Part shown: positions 27,410 to 37,205 of the stretch, in pieces
Layout of the letters: every line of letters begins with the position of its first letter
How positions within the stretch are numbered: position 1 is the stretch's first letter
NCBI RefSeq assembly: GCF_000210295.1
Contig: NC_026738.1
Span: 744,001-808,000, forward strand
Direction of reading: 5' to 3'
Origin: Trypanosoma brucei gambiense DAL972
Taxonomy: Eukaryota; Euglenozoa; Kinetoplastea; Trypanosomatida; Trypanosomatidae
DNA length: 64,000 nt
The notes under the pieces: model-generated
Database searches by the model: none
The model's input: only the letters and a program-made list of their open reading frames with translations
Told to the model about the DNA's origin: nothing
Made by a program: the position numbers and the translations under genes

Positions 27410-29500
27410 ATGGAGGACGATGGCTTGATGTCGAACATCATCATTGTAAATGGCCTCCCGGCGAGAGTTACACCGGAGAAGCGTGCCATGTTCCTGCGTC
27501 ACATGACGAAGAAAGTTTCCGACGTCCTTGGTCACGATAAATTCACAATCCACCCCGTCCTTGATGAGGAAACGGAGCACGTTGCTGGAGCCTTTCTCAC
27601 TTTCACTACGGTGAATAGCGCGGAGGATGCTCTCGCCCGCCTAAATCGCTTTCCCTTTACAAAGACCGATATTCTCTCGACATATAGGTGGTGCGCGCTT
27701 AAGGCAGCGAGTGAACCGCCGGAGGAGTACAAACCGCCAGAGATGGAGCAGGACACCGATGCGGATTTTGCTCACACAATGGCGGAAGACTCCATGGCGC
27801 GCCCGCAGTTCTTCATTAAGCAGGGCGAGTCCTTCGATGTAGAGTGGTATTGGTTTAACTACACTACACTAAAGGCTGAATTATACCGCAAGCCCCGCCC
27901 CCTCAAGACAGATTCTGTTGGACAGTGGACGGAGATGGACCGTCGACAGAAGAGACTTGACCCCGGTCTTGTGTACGGCGCCTTGACGTCTGTTCGGCCG
28001 ATGCCTGCATGGTCGACATTCGGTCGGATTATGGTTTCGCAGCATATGGGTGGCCTGAAACTGTGGGGTGGGCGCAAGATGCATATGTTATTCGAGGTTA
28101 CTGAGCTTGATATCAAGGCCTTTTACATTTCTCCACAGGAAAAATACCTTGTAGTAAAGTCACCAAAGGAGGTGAGCGTATGGAATATCCGTTTATCAAA
28201 AAAGATTCGCGTACTGGGCGGTCTCGATCTTGCCGACTCAGATAAGTGGCCCATTGCCCGCTACAATGCGGAGGATGAGCTTGTCGCTATCTCGCATGCC
28301 TGTTTGGAGCCAATGGGACAAGGTAAATTATTTTTGTATCGAGCTGAGACAATGCGAGCTCTCCAGGTGGAGTCCAACAGTGAAACACCGGTGCATTCTT
28401 TGGTCATTCCCGGACTGAAGGTGGCCGAATGGAATCCGGCAGTCGGCAATCAGATGGCCATTCTAGTCCAAGGAGGCTCCAGTGAGGGATGGAAGATCAT
28501 CATTCAAAACCTCGTTGTGAAGGATGACGTTGTGCGTGCGGAGGTAATTGAGCAGCGAAACTTCTTGCAAGCACAGCGACTTGACCTCCTATGGCACCCG
28601 CAAGGCACCCATTTGGTTGTCAAAGTAACGAAAACGAATTCAACAGAGTATTCGATTTTTTCTGTTGGTGTGAAAAGTGCTGCTGCTTACCAACTGAAGG
28701 TGGAGAACGGCTTAACTCCTGGACGTTTTGCTTGGAAACCAAGCGGCCCTCACTTCGCTGTTATATGCGAGGACCGTGCAAGGACGGGAAAGTTGGGTGA
28801 CACCTCGGAGATTCGAATTTACTGCATAAAGAAACAGCTGAAACTTATTGGTCATTATCCAACATCCGCAACCCACCTCTTCTGGGCACCGCGTGGTTCT
28901 CGTTTGGTTGCAACGAACTACGACAAATCAACGTTGCACTTCTACGGTATTAATGATAGTGGCGCTTGCGTCCAACTCGAGCGAGTGACTTCACCCGTCA
29001 CAGATACCGCTTGGGACCCAACTGGGCGATTCTACGCGGCGTGGGTGTCTGCGTTGCGGAACTCTGGCGATAACCAGTTCCGTATTTTTGATCTCAATGG
29101 TAGGGAACTCATGCAGAAGTCAGTGCGCCAACTTTCGCACTTTGCATGGCGGCCGCTCGCCCCCCCGGTGTTAACGGCAGCAGAGATCAAACACATACAA
29201 GATAATCTTCGAGAATACAGTCAACGATATCAAAACGAGGTTAAGGAACAAAAGGAACGTGAAGAGGCGGAACTTCAGAGTAAAGAGCGCGAAAAGGAGG
29301 AACAATACAAGAAGCGCATGAAGGGGATTGCACGGCATCATGCCGATAAGGGACTAGCCCGTACACGTGAAGAGTTGATTGCCTCTTCGCGGTGGAGCCG
29401 TTTATGGGCGCGCCGCATGAAGAGCCTTCCACCAGAGGAGATGATTCTTCATGAGGTTGTCACGGAGCAGCGCATCGAGCGCCGGCGCCCACTAAATTAG
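27410..29500 (+). CDS. eIF3b: Translation initiation factor eIF3 subunit b
   Basis: The 696-residue protein begins with an RRM (about 8-95; Ile-Ile-Val-Asn-Gly-Leu-Pro as the first strand). It continues with a WD40/eIF2A-type beta-propeller (about 160-580) and ends in a charged helical region (about 585-690) with Lys/Glu repeats and a Trp-x-x-Leu-Trp-Ala-Arg-Arg element. This order is that of eIF3b (yeast Prt1), the scaffold of the eIF3 complex that binds the 40S subunit in initiation. Conserved features include His-Met-Gly-Gly-x-Lys-Leu-Trp-Gly-Gly before the propeller and Phe-x-Trp-Arg-Pro-x-x-x-Pro near its end. The length fits the short fungal-type form; the long acidic N-terminus of animal eIF3b is absent. 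The ATG starts directly before the RRM. Confidence 0.95.
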   Translation: MEDDGLMSNIIIVNGLPARVTPEKRAMFLRHMTKKVSDVLGHDKFTIHPVLDEETEHVAGAFLTFTTVNSAEDALARLNRFPFTKTDILSTYRWCALKAASEPPEEYKPPEMEQDTDADFAHTMAEDSMARPQFFIKQGESFDVEWYWFNYTTLKAELYRKPRPLKTDSVGQWTEMDRRQKRLDPGLVYGALTSVRPMPAWSTFGRIMVSQHMGGLKLWGGRKMHMLFEVTELDIKAFYISPQEKYLVVKSPKEVSVWNIRLSKKIRVLGGLDLADSDKWPIARYNAEDELVAISHACLEPMGQGKLFLYRAETMRALQVESNSETPVHSLVIPGLKVAEWNPAVGNQMAILVQGGSSEGWKIIIQNLVVKDDVVRAEVIEQRNFLQAQRLDLLWHPQGTHLVVKVTKTNSTEYSIFSVGVKSAAAYQLKVENGLTPGRFAWKPSGPHFAVICEDRARTGKLGDTSEIRIYCIKKQLKLIGHYPTSATHLFWAPRGSRLVATNYDKSTLHFYGINDSGACVQLERVTSPVTDTAWDPTGRFYAAWVSALRNSGDNQFRIFDLNGRELMQKSVRQLSHFAWRPLAPPVLTAAEIKHIQDNLREYSQRYQNEVKEQKEREEAELQSKEREKEEQYKKRMKGIARHHADKGLARTREELIASSRWSRLWARRMKSLPPEEMILHEVVTEQRIERRRPLN

Positions 29501-30468
29501 GTTGTGAAAGAAGGTGGTGATATCGATGCGTTGGTGATGAGTCGTACCGGTGTCAGTGGATATATTTTTTTAAAAAAAACCAACAACAGAGAATAAAGAA
29601 GAAAAGAATGCAAATAACTGAAGATTTTTTTAAAAGGAAGAGAAGGTGTAGGAGGTGACGAGTAAACCCTATATAAAAAAATATGAGACTGAAGGTAGGA
29701 TGAGGTATAGGTTTGTGCAAGAGCATCCCGGTACGCTCATCTGACAGCAAACAACCAAGGCAACGCTATTTCGTCGTGTGAATGCAGGCAGAAATTTCAC
29801 TACACCATGGAGATTTTCACTTTTTTATCCCTTTTGTTCTCTAACTGTGTCGCAGAGTTGTTGTTGTTGTTCGGCAGATGGGGTGAAGGAGGCGTGTAAA
29901 AAGTGTAAGAGGCAAGAGAAATGAAGCGGTACGTACATTCGGTGATTGTGAAGGATGATACGTATGCTTGTATGCCTTTCAATTTTTTTATCAGATAGGG
30001 CCGGAGACATGGTTTCACTCAACAATCTTTGTGGGAGTAAAATCCTTTTAAAATGGCGGATGGCTGTCTGAGTGTTTGCATTTTCGTCTCATCGCCCTCC
30101 CTTTGCGATGCAATCTCACCACAACACTTGATAACCGTTTTGGAGGGGAGGAAAAGAGAATATCCTGGCGCTTGCGTACGGTTACGGAGGTTATGATAGC
30201 AGCTGAGGTAGCGCTTTCTTCCATACCTTCTCTCAAATTGTGCCCTGTTACTGTGTTACTTGTGTTTGTGACATCTATGCCCACGTACGCCCTTTATATT
30301 AATGTGAGAAGCTTATGGATTTTTTTTTGTTTCCTTCAACAGCAACAACAAAACCCTAGTATAAGCGTTTGGTTTTCCAGGTTCTTTGAGACCTTTATTT
30401 TGATTGAACGCGCACATAATTTTTTAGAGTACATCTACATATCTATCTACGCACGACTTCATGAGCGC
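29501..30468. other. Intergenic region (about 1 kb)
   Basis: No separate gene is called. The frame of the next gene stays open back to about 30076, but that part has no recognisable content, crosses a splice-acceptor-like tract at 30320-30342 and includes low-complexity Phe/Gln runs. It is treated as spacer and 5' UTR. Confidence 0.55.
30320..30342 (+). promoter_or_regulatory. Probable spliced-leader acceptor that sets the start at 30469
   Basis: A T-rich tract ends in CAACAG at 30342. A transcript starting here would begin downstream of the upstream in-frame codons and reach its first in-frame ATG at 30469, about 126 nt later. Confidence 0.5.
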
Positions 30469-31356
30469 ATGGCAGTAATGAGGTGTATCTTGCGAATTCA
30501 TGTTACCGATGGAATTAGCACGCGCTACTTAGCGTATCGGGCTTCATTTCTCTGCGTAAAGAGGGCTCATTCCAACTTCAGAACTGGACAAGAAGATCAG
30601 TACACAACGAAACGGTCGGAAGACGAAAGCTTCGGTGGAGGGGATTCTCATTACCCTTCAAAAGATCGTACAACTACTTCTCCCGCTTCATCTCAGGGCT
30701 CTTCAGATACTCATGAACACACCGCTGCCTCATCTGCTGAGGAGAAACTTTCATCTGCCAGTCGTGGTGCGAGGGATGACATCAGTCACCAGGAGCTGGA
30801 ACCCATGCGTTGGCCACAAGAGGCCCCCGGCTCCCCAGCGCTTACGGAACCCATCATTGACGAGAAGGGACAGTTTATTGTTTCACGCATACAGTGGCCT
30901 ACAGGTGAGTTGGCGTATGCAACACCGCCTCCACCTGACACGCGGGTTGCCCCTCGTTTTGGGTATAATGTCGTACAGGTAAAGAAGCATGTGTCGTGGT
31001 GGAAGCACTACCAGCAGCACCCCCGCATATCTGTTGCGTACATTAATATTCAACTTCTCTTCCTCCTTGGAGCCGCATGGTTAATGGCATTTCTCGTGGA
31101 GGAGTACCGACGTGTCACCGATGAGTTGCGGACGCCGGGAGCAATGGTCGGGGAGCACAGGGGCAGGGGCCCGGTTGAAAAGGGAAAGCAGAAAATATCC
31201 TTCACAAATGACGAAATGACATCACTAATTGGCCGTGCGCAGGACAACTGGATGGACGCTCGGGCGGAGGCAAACTACATTGGATCAAAAGATTACACAA
31301 TGAAGAAGATACCGCGACCGAAAGAGTTTTCAGTCGATGACTTCCGTAAGCGCTAA
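30469..31356 (+). CDS. Hypothetical single-pass membrane protein with probable mitochondrial presequence
   Basis: The 295-residue protein is not recognised. Residues 1-35 contain many Arg and hydrophobic residues and a single acid, like a mitochondrial targeting sequence. Residues about 45-110 are Ser/Thr/Glu-rich and probably disordered. A Trp-Trp-Lys-His element precedes one hydrophobic segment at about 189-210, followed by a charged C-terminal tail with a basic end. The layout would fit a matrix-facing N-terminus and one inner-membrane helix, as in accessory subunits of mitochondrial complexes; this is inference. The open frame continues upstream to 30076, which would add 131 residues, but the acceptor tract at 30342 argues for the shorter form. 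Confidence 0.7.
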   Translation: MAVMRCILRIHVTDGISTRYLAYRASFLCVKRAHSNFRTGQEDQYTTKRSEDESFGGGDSHYPSKDRTTTSPASSQGSSDTHEHTAASSAEEKLSSASRGARDDISHQELEPMRWPQEAPGSPALTEPIIDEKGQFIVSRIQWPTGELAYATPPPPDTRVAPRFGYNVVQVKKHVSWWKHYQQHPRISVAYINIQLLFLLGAAWLMAFLVEEYRRVTDELRTPGAMVGEHRGRGPVEKGKQKISFTNDEMTSLIGRAQDNWMDARAEANYIGSKDYTMKKIPRPKEFSVDDFRKR

Positions 31357-32651
31357 ATCAAAGGAATAATGGGAAGGAGGAAGTTGAAAACGTGTTCGTG
31401 ACAGTTATGTAAAATTTATAGGGAATTAGAACTCATGATGCCGCGGGCGGTGGTTGCGCGATAAGGGAAGAACTGACTATACGTGGTTACCAGCTAACGA
31501 AATGGTGAAAAGTGACTATTTGAGGAGTTAACAAAAGCGAGCGTACGCAAATTTCAGTGACGTCGGAGAAGCAGTGGTCACATCGGGAAAGACATATGTA
31601 ATATTACCGTGTGTGTGAGCGGAGGTGGTGGTGGGGCTACAGAACAACACACGAATATCCACAATAGTTGTTCCTGGGAGGCTAAACGTATTTCCTTTTC
31701 TCCTTGGGACTATAACGAAAGTCCGTATCGAATGTATTATTGTTACTACTATGATCATTAATTCATTATGAAGTTGACGGACATCTTGAACACATACCGG
31801 CGCTGCAATGACAAAAATTTTGTAATTATGGGGGATAGGGTTACTTTCGGCTGTGGTTGTACCGTACTGCTACATGTCTTTATCGTTTTTCACAGGGTAT
31901 GTTGCAGAATAGTTTGAACGGTTAATTCAAATGTGGAAGATTTGTTTATCTACTACTACTGTTTTTTATTATATTTATTATTTATTTCGATATTTTAACA
32001 TCTCTTTCTTCTATTTTTTTTCGTTAGCTCGTTATGCCTTCACGGGTGATGACTTAAACTTGGTGTTAAGAGGAAGTGACGTTAAACACATAATAACTGC
32101 GCGAAAGACATTGAGACATGTTGAAGAAAGGTTAGCCGAGCCGCTTGCCCTCTCCCGCCCCCCCCCGGACAATCATATCGCGCGCAGTTATTAAAAGAAA
32201 AAGAATTTAAAATATTAACAAATCTTGAGCGCACGTTTTAGATCTGTTGAACATACTTGCTTTGGCTTATGGTACCAGCGAAAAACGCAGAGAAAGCAGA
32301 TGTGTTTGTCAACTTCGTCGGTAACAAAACCATTTTTTGGAGGTCAATGCGAAAATAACTTTATTTTCATGTGAAAAAGTTTCTGATAATAGCCAAAGTA
32401 CTTTCCTCACTAACGCGTCGCCCTTTTATGTGCCTTCCACGAGGAAAAAAAAAGAACAATAATAAATGAGAACTTGTTTCGACTCGTATTTCTCTGTGAT
32501 TCACTTCCCACTTGTTCTTTCTTTCTTCCCTACAACTCTTTCTGAAACTCTCATTAATTACGCCAAATTTGTTTCATAAAGGGGACTAAGGGTGATTAAA
32601 AGAACTTAGCGAGGAGCGAGTTGTTGAAATAATAAAATCACCACTTTTGAC
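31357..32651. other. Intergenic region (1.3 kb)
   Basis: No convincing gene is seen. An open frame of 87 codons at 31931-32194 has a low-complexity Tyr/Phe start and a more ordinary second half, but no family is recognised. A pyrimidine tract with AG near 32003-32026 could be an unused acceptor. Several T-runs occur before the macrodomain gene. Confidence 0.5.
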
Positions 32652-33449
32652 ATGAAACGAGGGCGAGGTGGAAGAGTGGACCCTTTTGAGTTTGTAACAT
32701 ACTCCGGAGAGGAGATTAAAGAGTCGAGTAGCGAAGAAAGGGTTAAGGAGGGGGCGAATAAAAGTTCACCTACACGAACTCGAATTCTTTCCGCTGCACT
32801 GTCACCAGCGGAAAGGGCCATCTTCGACGTGCCAATTGAAAAATGGCTTTCCATCGATCGTAGTAGTCTTAGCGGTTGGAAATGCGCTGTGCCGCGACCT
32901 GTCACTATCGAGCAACTTCGTCCAGTGGATCCGTCTGATGCTATTCTACGTCACATTGCACTTTATCGCGGACCAGTCACAGATTTACAGCTTGATGCTA
33001 TAGTTAATGCCGCAAACACACGATGCCTTGGCGGCGGTGGCGTTGATGGTGCTATTCATAGAGTTGCAGGACCGTTGCTGCTCCGTGAGTGTGCAACTTT
33101 CAATGGTTGCCAAACAGGGGAATGCAGGCTAACAAAGGGGTATCAACTACCAGCGCGCTACGTTTTGCATACCGTCGGACCGGTGGGTGAGAGACCAGAT
33201 ATGCTCCGTAAATGTTATCGTTCGATTCTTTCATTAGCGTTGAAAAATGGGTTACGCAGCATCGGTTTCTGCTGCGTCAGTACTGGCGTATACGGATATC
33301 CACTTCTACCTGCAACCCGGATAGCGCTAGGGGAGACGAGGAAGTTTTTGGAAGAGCACGGAGGTGCACTAGATATGTGTTGCTTCGCGTGTTTTCAGGA
33401 AGACGAATACAAAACCTATGAAAAATGCGTTGGGAAGAGCAGTCTCTAA
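32652..33449 (+). CDS. Macrodomain protein (ADP-ribose hydrolase type)
   Basis: The 265-residue protein carries a macrodomain from about residue 105 to 255. Visible landmarks are Asp-Ala-Ile-Val-Asn119-Ala-Ala-Asn122, the glycine-rich Gly-Gly-Gly-Gly-Val-Asp-Gly-Ala-Ile-His loop, Gly-Glu-Cys-Arg-Leu-Thr-Lys-Gly-Tyr, Leu-His-Thr-Val-Gly-Pro and the second phosphate loop Ser-Thr-Gly-Val-Tyr-Gly-Tyr-Pro. This is the MacroD type, which removes ADP-ribose from acidic residues and hydrolyses O-acetyl-ADP-ribose. All binding loops look intact. The N-terminal 100 residues are basic then acidic, and residues 55-80 resemble the helical lead-in of MacroD proteins. Location is not evident. A T. brucei macrodomain of this type is known; equivalence is likely but not checked. 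Confidence 0.93.
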   Translation: MKRGRGGRVDPFEFVTYSGEEIKESSSEERVKEGANKSSPTRTRILSAALSPAERAIFDVPIEKWLSIDRSSLSGWKCAVPRPVTIEQLRPVDPSDAILRHIALYRGPVTDLQLDAIVNAANTRCLGGGGVDGAIHRVAGPLLLRECATFNGCQTGECRLTKGYQLPARYVLHTVGPVGERPDMLRKCYRSILSLALKNGLRSIGFCCVSTGVYGYPLLPATRIALGETRKFLEEHGGALDMCCFACFQEDEYKTYEKCVGKSSL

Positions 33450-33775
33450 TGCTTGCTTCCAACATGCAGGGAAGCAACTTACGGGCGTTCTTCTTGCTTA
33501 TTCGCATGCATTTTGTAGGTGATCCCTTCAAAGAGGTTTTAACAAGGAAAACGATGTAGGGTTGTCCCCTTTGTTTCCTCTTCTTTCTTGAAATTATGCA
33601 TAGCATGTGTGAAACAAACAATTGATGCCGGAATAACAGTATTTGCATCACAAACTACTTCAGACGTCACAGCGTGCGCACATTAGTATACGCATGCATT
33701 TGTTTATAATATCTCTGCCTGATTTTTCCCCCACTGTTCTGTAGATGGAAAGGGCCGTAGAGGGTAGGACTGGGA
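33450..33775. other. Short intergenic region before the METTL25-like gene
   Basis: No gene is seen. It holds the 3' flank of the macrodomain gene and a pyrimidine tract with AG at 33743-33744. An ATG directly after that AG opens a short upstream frame (see next entries). Confidence 0.6.
33720..33744 (+). promoter_or_regulatory. Probable spliced-leader acceptor
   Basis: A T/C tract ends in TGTAG at 33744, 31 nt before the ATG at 33776. Further AGs follow at 33759-33760 and 33766-33767. Confidence 0.5.
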
Positions 33776-33837
33776 ATGTGCCACCGTCTCGTCCTTCCAC
33801 TTCCTCCTTCGTTCCTTTGCGTCCCGTCCGTTGTTGA
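33745..33837 (+). promoter_or_regulatory. Possible overlapping upstream open reading frame
   Basis: An ATG at 33745 begins a 30-codon frame ending in TGA at 33835-33837, out of frame with and overlapping the start of the methyltransferase gene. It would be in the mRNA only if the first AG is used for trans-splicing. Confidence 0.35.
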
Positions 33838-36568
33838 AGGCTACGGGGTTTTTGATTACAGTTCGGGTGAAGGTGAAGTTGATGTCGTGTATGACTTCAG
33901 CAGCCAGCTCTGTTCTCAACATCCGCAGCTGCGGTCGTATGTTGATCAACTGTGTGAATTCCTACATAAAACACGCCTCATTCAGTATAACCCTGATGAT
34001 TTCTTTCGTCTTATGCCTGATGATTGCGACGAAGGCGGTGACTGTTGTGAGGCGCTGCGGCATCCGGACGGACGATTAGTTGAGTTGGAGGAGTTGCAAC
34101 GTATGCGTCGCCTCTGCGATTCCTTTGCAACACTAATGCCGAGTGGGACCGCTCTATTTGACGTGATGAACGTACTTATCAGGGACGGTCCACCTCCGGC
34201 AGCGGCGGATTGTTTGCATTCCTTCTACTCTGAAACAAGGCTTCTCATGATGAACAGGAAGAGAAGACAACAAAACGACGCGGCACGCTTAACGCTGTGC
34301 TTACCACAGGAAACAGATAGGAAGGAGGCGGAAGATGCAGAAGGACAACAAAAACAGCGGCAACGAACAGACCGCGTGATGCGAGCACTTTTGGGACACG
34401 GCATGGGGCCCAAGAAGCAGCATGAGGTGCGCGTCATGCGTGACACCGTAATTGATGTGATTAGCTGCTGCAACCGCTCACTACATCCAGAAGAGTGTGT
34501 TCGGACGGTAATGAATGTTGGTGAGGGGAAGGGATACGTTTCCCGTGCGTTCGCTCTCTGTGACGGGTTGCAGGTTGTTGGGCTTGACTGTAATCCTGCA
34601 CACAAGGAGCGAGCAGTAGAACGCGTTTCTCATCTTCTGCATGGATATTTAAATGTGGACGCGTCCTGCCCATCTATGACTGGCCGCGACATGATTAACT
34701 TCTTGTATGAACCCAGAGGGCACATGGCAACTGTTGTCTGCACGGTAAAAGCATCCGTAGACTGGTGTGCCGTGTTGCGCGGACACGTGCGATTACTGAA
34801 AGGCGGTGAATGCTGTTCACACGATTCAATAGTTTCTATTGATGAAAAGGCTTTGGCAAACCCGTGGGAGCTGGAGGAATATGGGATTGTGGGGGATGAA
34901 CCAACAGAAAAAAGAAGGGGGAACGGTTTAAGTTGCTTACGAGGTCAACTCGCTAGTGCAACAGCAAAGTTACAGTGCCTTATCTGTGGTCACATTCTTG
35001 TTCGAAGTGCTCCAACAGCAATTGTCCGGCACGCGCGACACCACCTTCAATCCGACCATACCAAAGCCTCAGATACGGAAGCCGCGCCATTCCCATCAAG
35101 AGATGTAGTGAATAAATGGAACTGCGATTTACCTGTTGGGGCATTCGTTGCGAAGTTAATAGACGCATTTTTTATCGAAATCAAAGCCGAACGCCGCAAT
35201 ACCCCCATCGCCGTTAAGCATTCGCGCTCCGCATCTGAAAATGATGACTTTAACCGGGAGGAGAGCACGGAGGTGGAGAAAAGAAAATCCGTGTCTGAAC
35301 AGCGTGTGCTTTATGGAGAATGGACGGACGTGCGGTTACCACGAGGAACACGCGCAGAGGTTCTGGCGCCGATTAAAGGAAAGCAACATCAAGATCAGGA
35401 GGTTAATAATCGGGGCACTTGCACAACAAATGGCACTACTGAAGATGTCGTGTATTCCTACGCCGAAATTTGTGTCACTATTGTTGGCTACGACTGTGCA
35501 CACAACCAACACTTCATCATACGGGATGATGGAAGGCGCAAAGAGGGAATTACACTGCTGCAGCACTCTCAGCCTATAGCGACGCCGCTTGATGAGTCCC
35601 CCAAACGTAGCGTTAATACTCCAGCGGCGGAGACTGCATGGTCAGAAAAGGTAATGTTTCTTTTGCGCATACAACCGTTTCCACCGACGGTTGCACCCGC
35701 CATTCGTGTCCCTAGTCTCAGCAACGTCCTGATGATGGGACTGCACACGTGCGGGGACCTCGGCTCTAACATTTGCCGGCTTTTTGTGTCTGGTGCCTCA
35801 CCAGGGCTTGTGCTTGTCAGCTGTTGTTGGCACGCACTAACAAATGATGGGTTTCCACTCAGTCGCGAGTTTCAGCAGCGCGGGTGGCGCGTAGAAATGC
35901 TGTCACTGATGCTGGCGACACAACCATTTGACATGTGGACAACAGCATCTCCAGAGGGGCATCGCGACTCGGCAGCTCTGCTATTTTATCGAAGTTTGCT
36001 GAAGCGATTGTGGGTGCGCCTGCAGGGCCGTTGGCGGCAGCTGACCGTGAATATGAGCCAGCCTACATCATCATGTTGTTGTTCTCTGGTTGATGTACCA
36101 CATCTGGAGCCGGCTTTCCTGCGTCGGATGGCCAAGGTGAAACATAGTGTAACTTTAGACACGTTGTACATGGAGGCCTGCCGTGAGTATTTTTCCTCCG
36201 ACTCTGATGGAAAATGGGAACACATGTGGCATCACACCTCCTGTGAACAGCGGGTTTGCCACTCGTGTCGGGCAGCACAAATGAAGTTCTTGGCGGATGA
36301 GGAAAATATAGCACTTGCATCTCGAATGGGGCGTGAATACTTCGACAAGTATTTCTCGCCCTTTCTCGGTCTCACAATCCTACGAATGTGGATGTGTCAC
36401 CTAGTGGAAACATTACTTCTTTTGGATAGGACATTTTATCTAACTGAGTCTCTGATAACTGAGGGTCGTGGTGGTGGTTCTGTGGTTTCTCTTGTTCCGC
36501 TTTTTGATGGTTCTATTTCCCCACGCATGTACGGCATTTTGGCCCGTCGTTTTCCCGTGGCGCAATAA
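33776..36568 (+). CDS. METTL25-like methyltransferase-domain protein
   Basis: The 930-residue protein resembles METTL25/RRNAD-type proteins. An N-terminal helical region with Leu-x-x-Tyr-x-x-x-Leu-x-x-Phe is followed by a nucleotide-binding glycine motif at about 246-252 (Val-Gly-Glu-Gly-Lys-Gly) with Val-Val-Gly-Leu-Asp after it, as in S-adenosylmethionine-binding folds. The family signature Gly655-Leu-His-Thr-Cys-Gly-Asp-Leu comes later, then a Ser-Cys-Cys-Trp-His segment. Between the two halves lies a long insert with a Cys401-x2-Cys404 ... His423/His428 cluster that looks like a zinc finger. Substrate is unknown. The C-terminal part has a further Cys-rich patch near 820-835. The start at 33776 is the first ATG of this frame after the acceptor; the next Met is near residue 80, inside conserved-looking sequence. 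Confidence 0.8.
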   Translation: MCHRLVLPLPPSFLCVPSVVEGYGVFDYSSGEGEVDVVYDFSSQLCSQHPQLRSYVDQLCEFLHKTRLIQYNPDDFFRLMPDDCDEGGDCCEALRHPDGRLVELEELQRMRRLCDSFATLMPSGTALFDVMNVLIRDGPPPAAADCLHSFYSETRLLMMNRKRRQQNDAARLTLCLPQETDRKEAEDAEGQQKQRQRTDRVMRALLGHGMGPKKQHEVRVMRDTVIDVISCCNRSLHPEECVRTVMNVGEGKGYVSRAFALCDGLQVVGLDCNPAHKERAVERVSHLLHGYLNVDASCPSMTGRDMINFLYEPRGHMATVVCTVKASVDWCAVLRGHVRLLKGGECCSHDSIVSIDEKALANPWELEEYGIVGDEPTEKRRGNGLSCLRGQLASATAKLQCLICGHILVRSAPTAIVRHARHHLQSDHTKASDTEAAPFPSRDVVNKWNCDLPVGAFVAKLIDAFFIEIKAERRNTPIAVKHSRSASENDDFNREESTEVEKRKSVSEQRVLYGEWTDVRLPRGTRAEVLAPIKGKQHQDQEVNNRGTCTTNGTTEDVVYSYAEICVTIVGYDCAHNQHFIIRDDGRRKEGITLLQHSQPIATPLDESPKRSVNTPAAETAWSEKVMFLLRIQPFPPTVAPAIRVPSLSNVLMMGLHTCGDLGSNICRLFVSGASPGLVLVSCCWHALTNDGFPLSREFQQRGWRVEMLSLMLATQPFDMWTTASPEGHRDSAALLFYRSLLKRLWVRLQGRWRQLTVNMSQPTSSCCCSLVDVPHLEPAFLRRMAKVKHSVTLDTLYMEACREYFSSDSDGKWEHMWHHTSCEQRVCHSCRAAQMKFLADEENIALASRMGREYFDKYFSPFLGLTILRMWMCHLVETLLLLDRTFYLTESLITEGRGGGSVVSLVPLFDGSISPRMYGILARRFPVAQ

Positions 36569-37205
36569 AAAGGAGCCACACTCTCCTGCTGCCCTTCTCG
36601 TCAGTGTTATTCACACGAGTGGCTGCTTATGTGCTGTTATGTCATAACACAAATTTTGGTTGCTGTTAACTTTTCTCATGCATTGGGCAGTGCATGTTCG
36701 CTTGTACTTACGGCAGCTGGGGAAGTTGATGCATGGTTGCCATCACTATTATTATTATTATTTATTGGTGCGGTTTACTTTCGTGGTAATACTCGAACTT
36801 CCGGATTCCATTAACATTCTTCAGCAGGTAGCACTGTAAAGTGCTCTGGTTGACGTTGACTTGTTGTTCACTCACAACACGTACCAGCACGCGTTTGTAC
36901 AGCTTATGAAATGAGTTTAACGCTGTGTCCTTACCTTGGGAGTTTGAAGCGAGGGAAGCAGTTGAAATGGAACATTCAAATGCAGACACACACACACACA
37001 CACACACACACACCAGCACGCATGCCTAGAAATGTGGTGAAGTGCAATACCGTCCAATCTTTTCTTCTGCTTTCTTATATTAGTTTCTTCATTACTACAT
37101 TTCCCAATTCAAAACGACACACCACGGGAGTTCGCTATCTTCGGGTTGCTTTGAAATTCCGAAGCCGATCCCGCTTTAGCAGTGGGGGTCACTACCCGTT
37201 CTATT
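36569..37205. other. Intergenic region with (CA)n
   Basis: No gene is seen. It includes a (CA)n tract at 36986-37013 and T-rich stretches near 37060-37105 that could guide trans-splicing of the next gene. Confidence 0.6.
36986..37013. repeat. (CA)n microsatellite
   Basis: About 14 tandem CA units upstream of the small coiled-coil gene. Confidence 0.9.

Noticed and set aside
31931..32194. Open frame of 87 codons, second half of ordinary composition
   Set aside because: The start is T-rich low complexity, the frame is short and no family or matching acceptor/ATG arrangement is clear.
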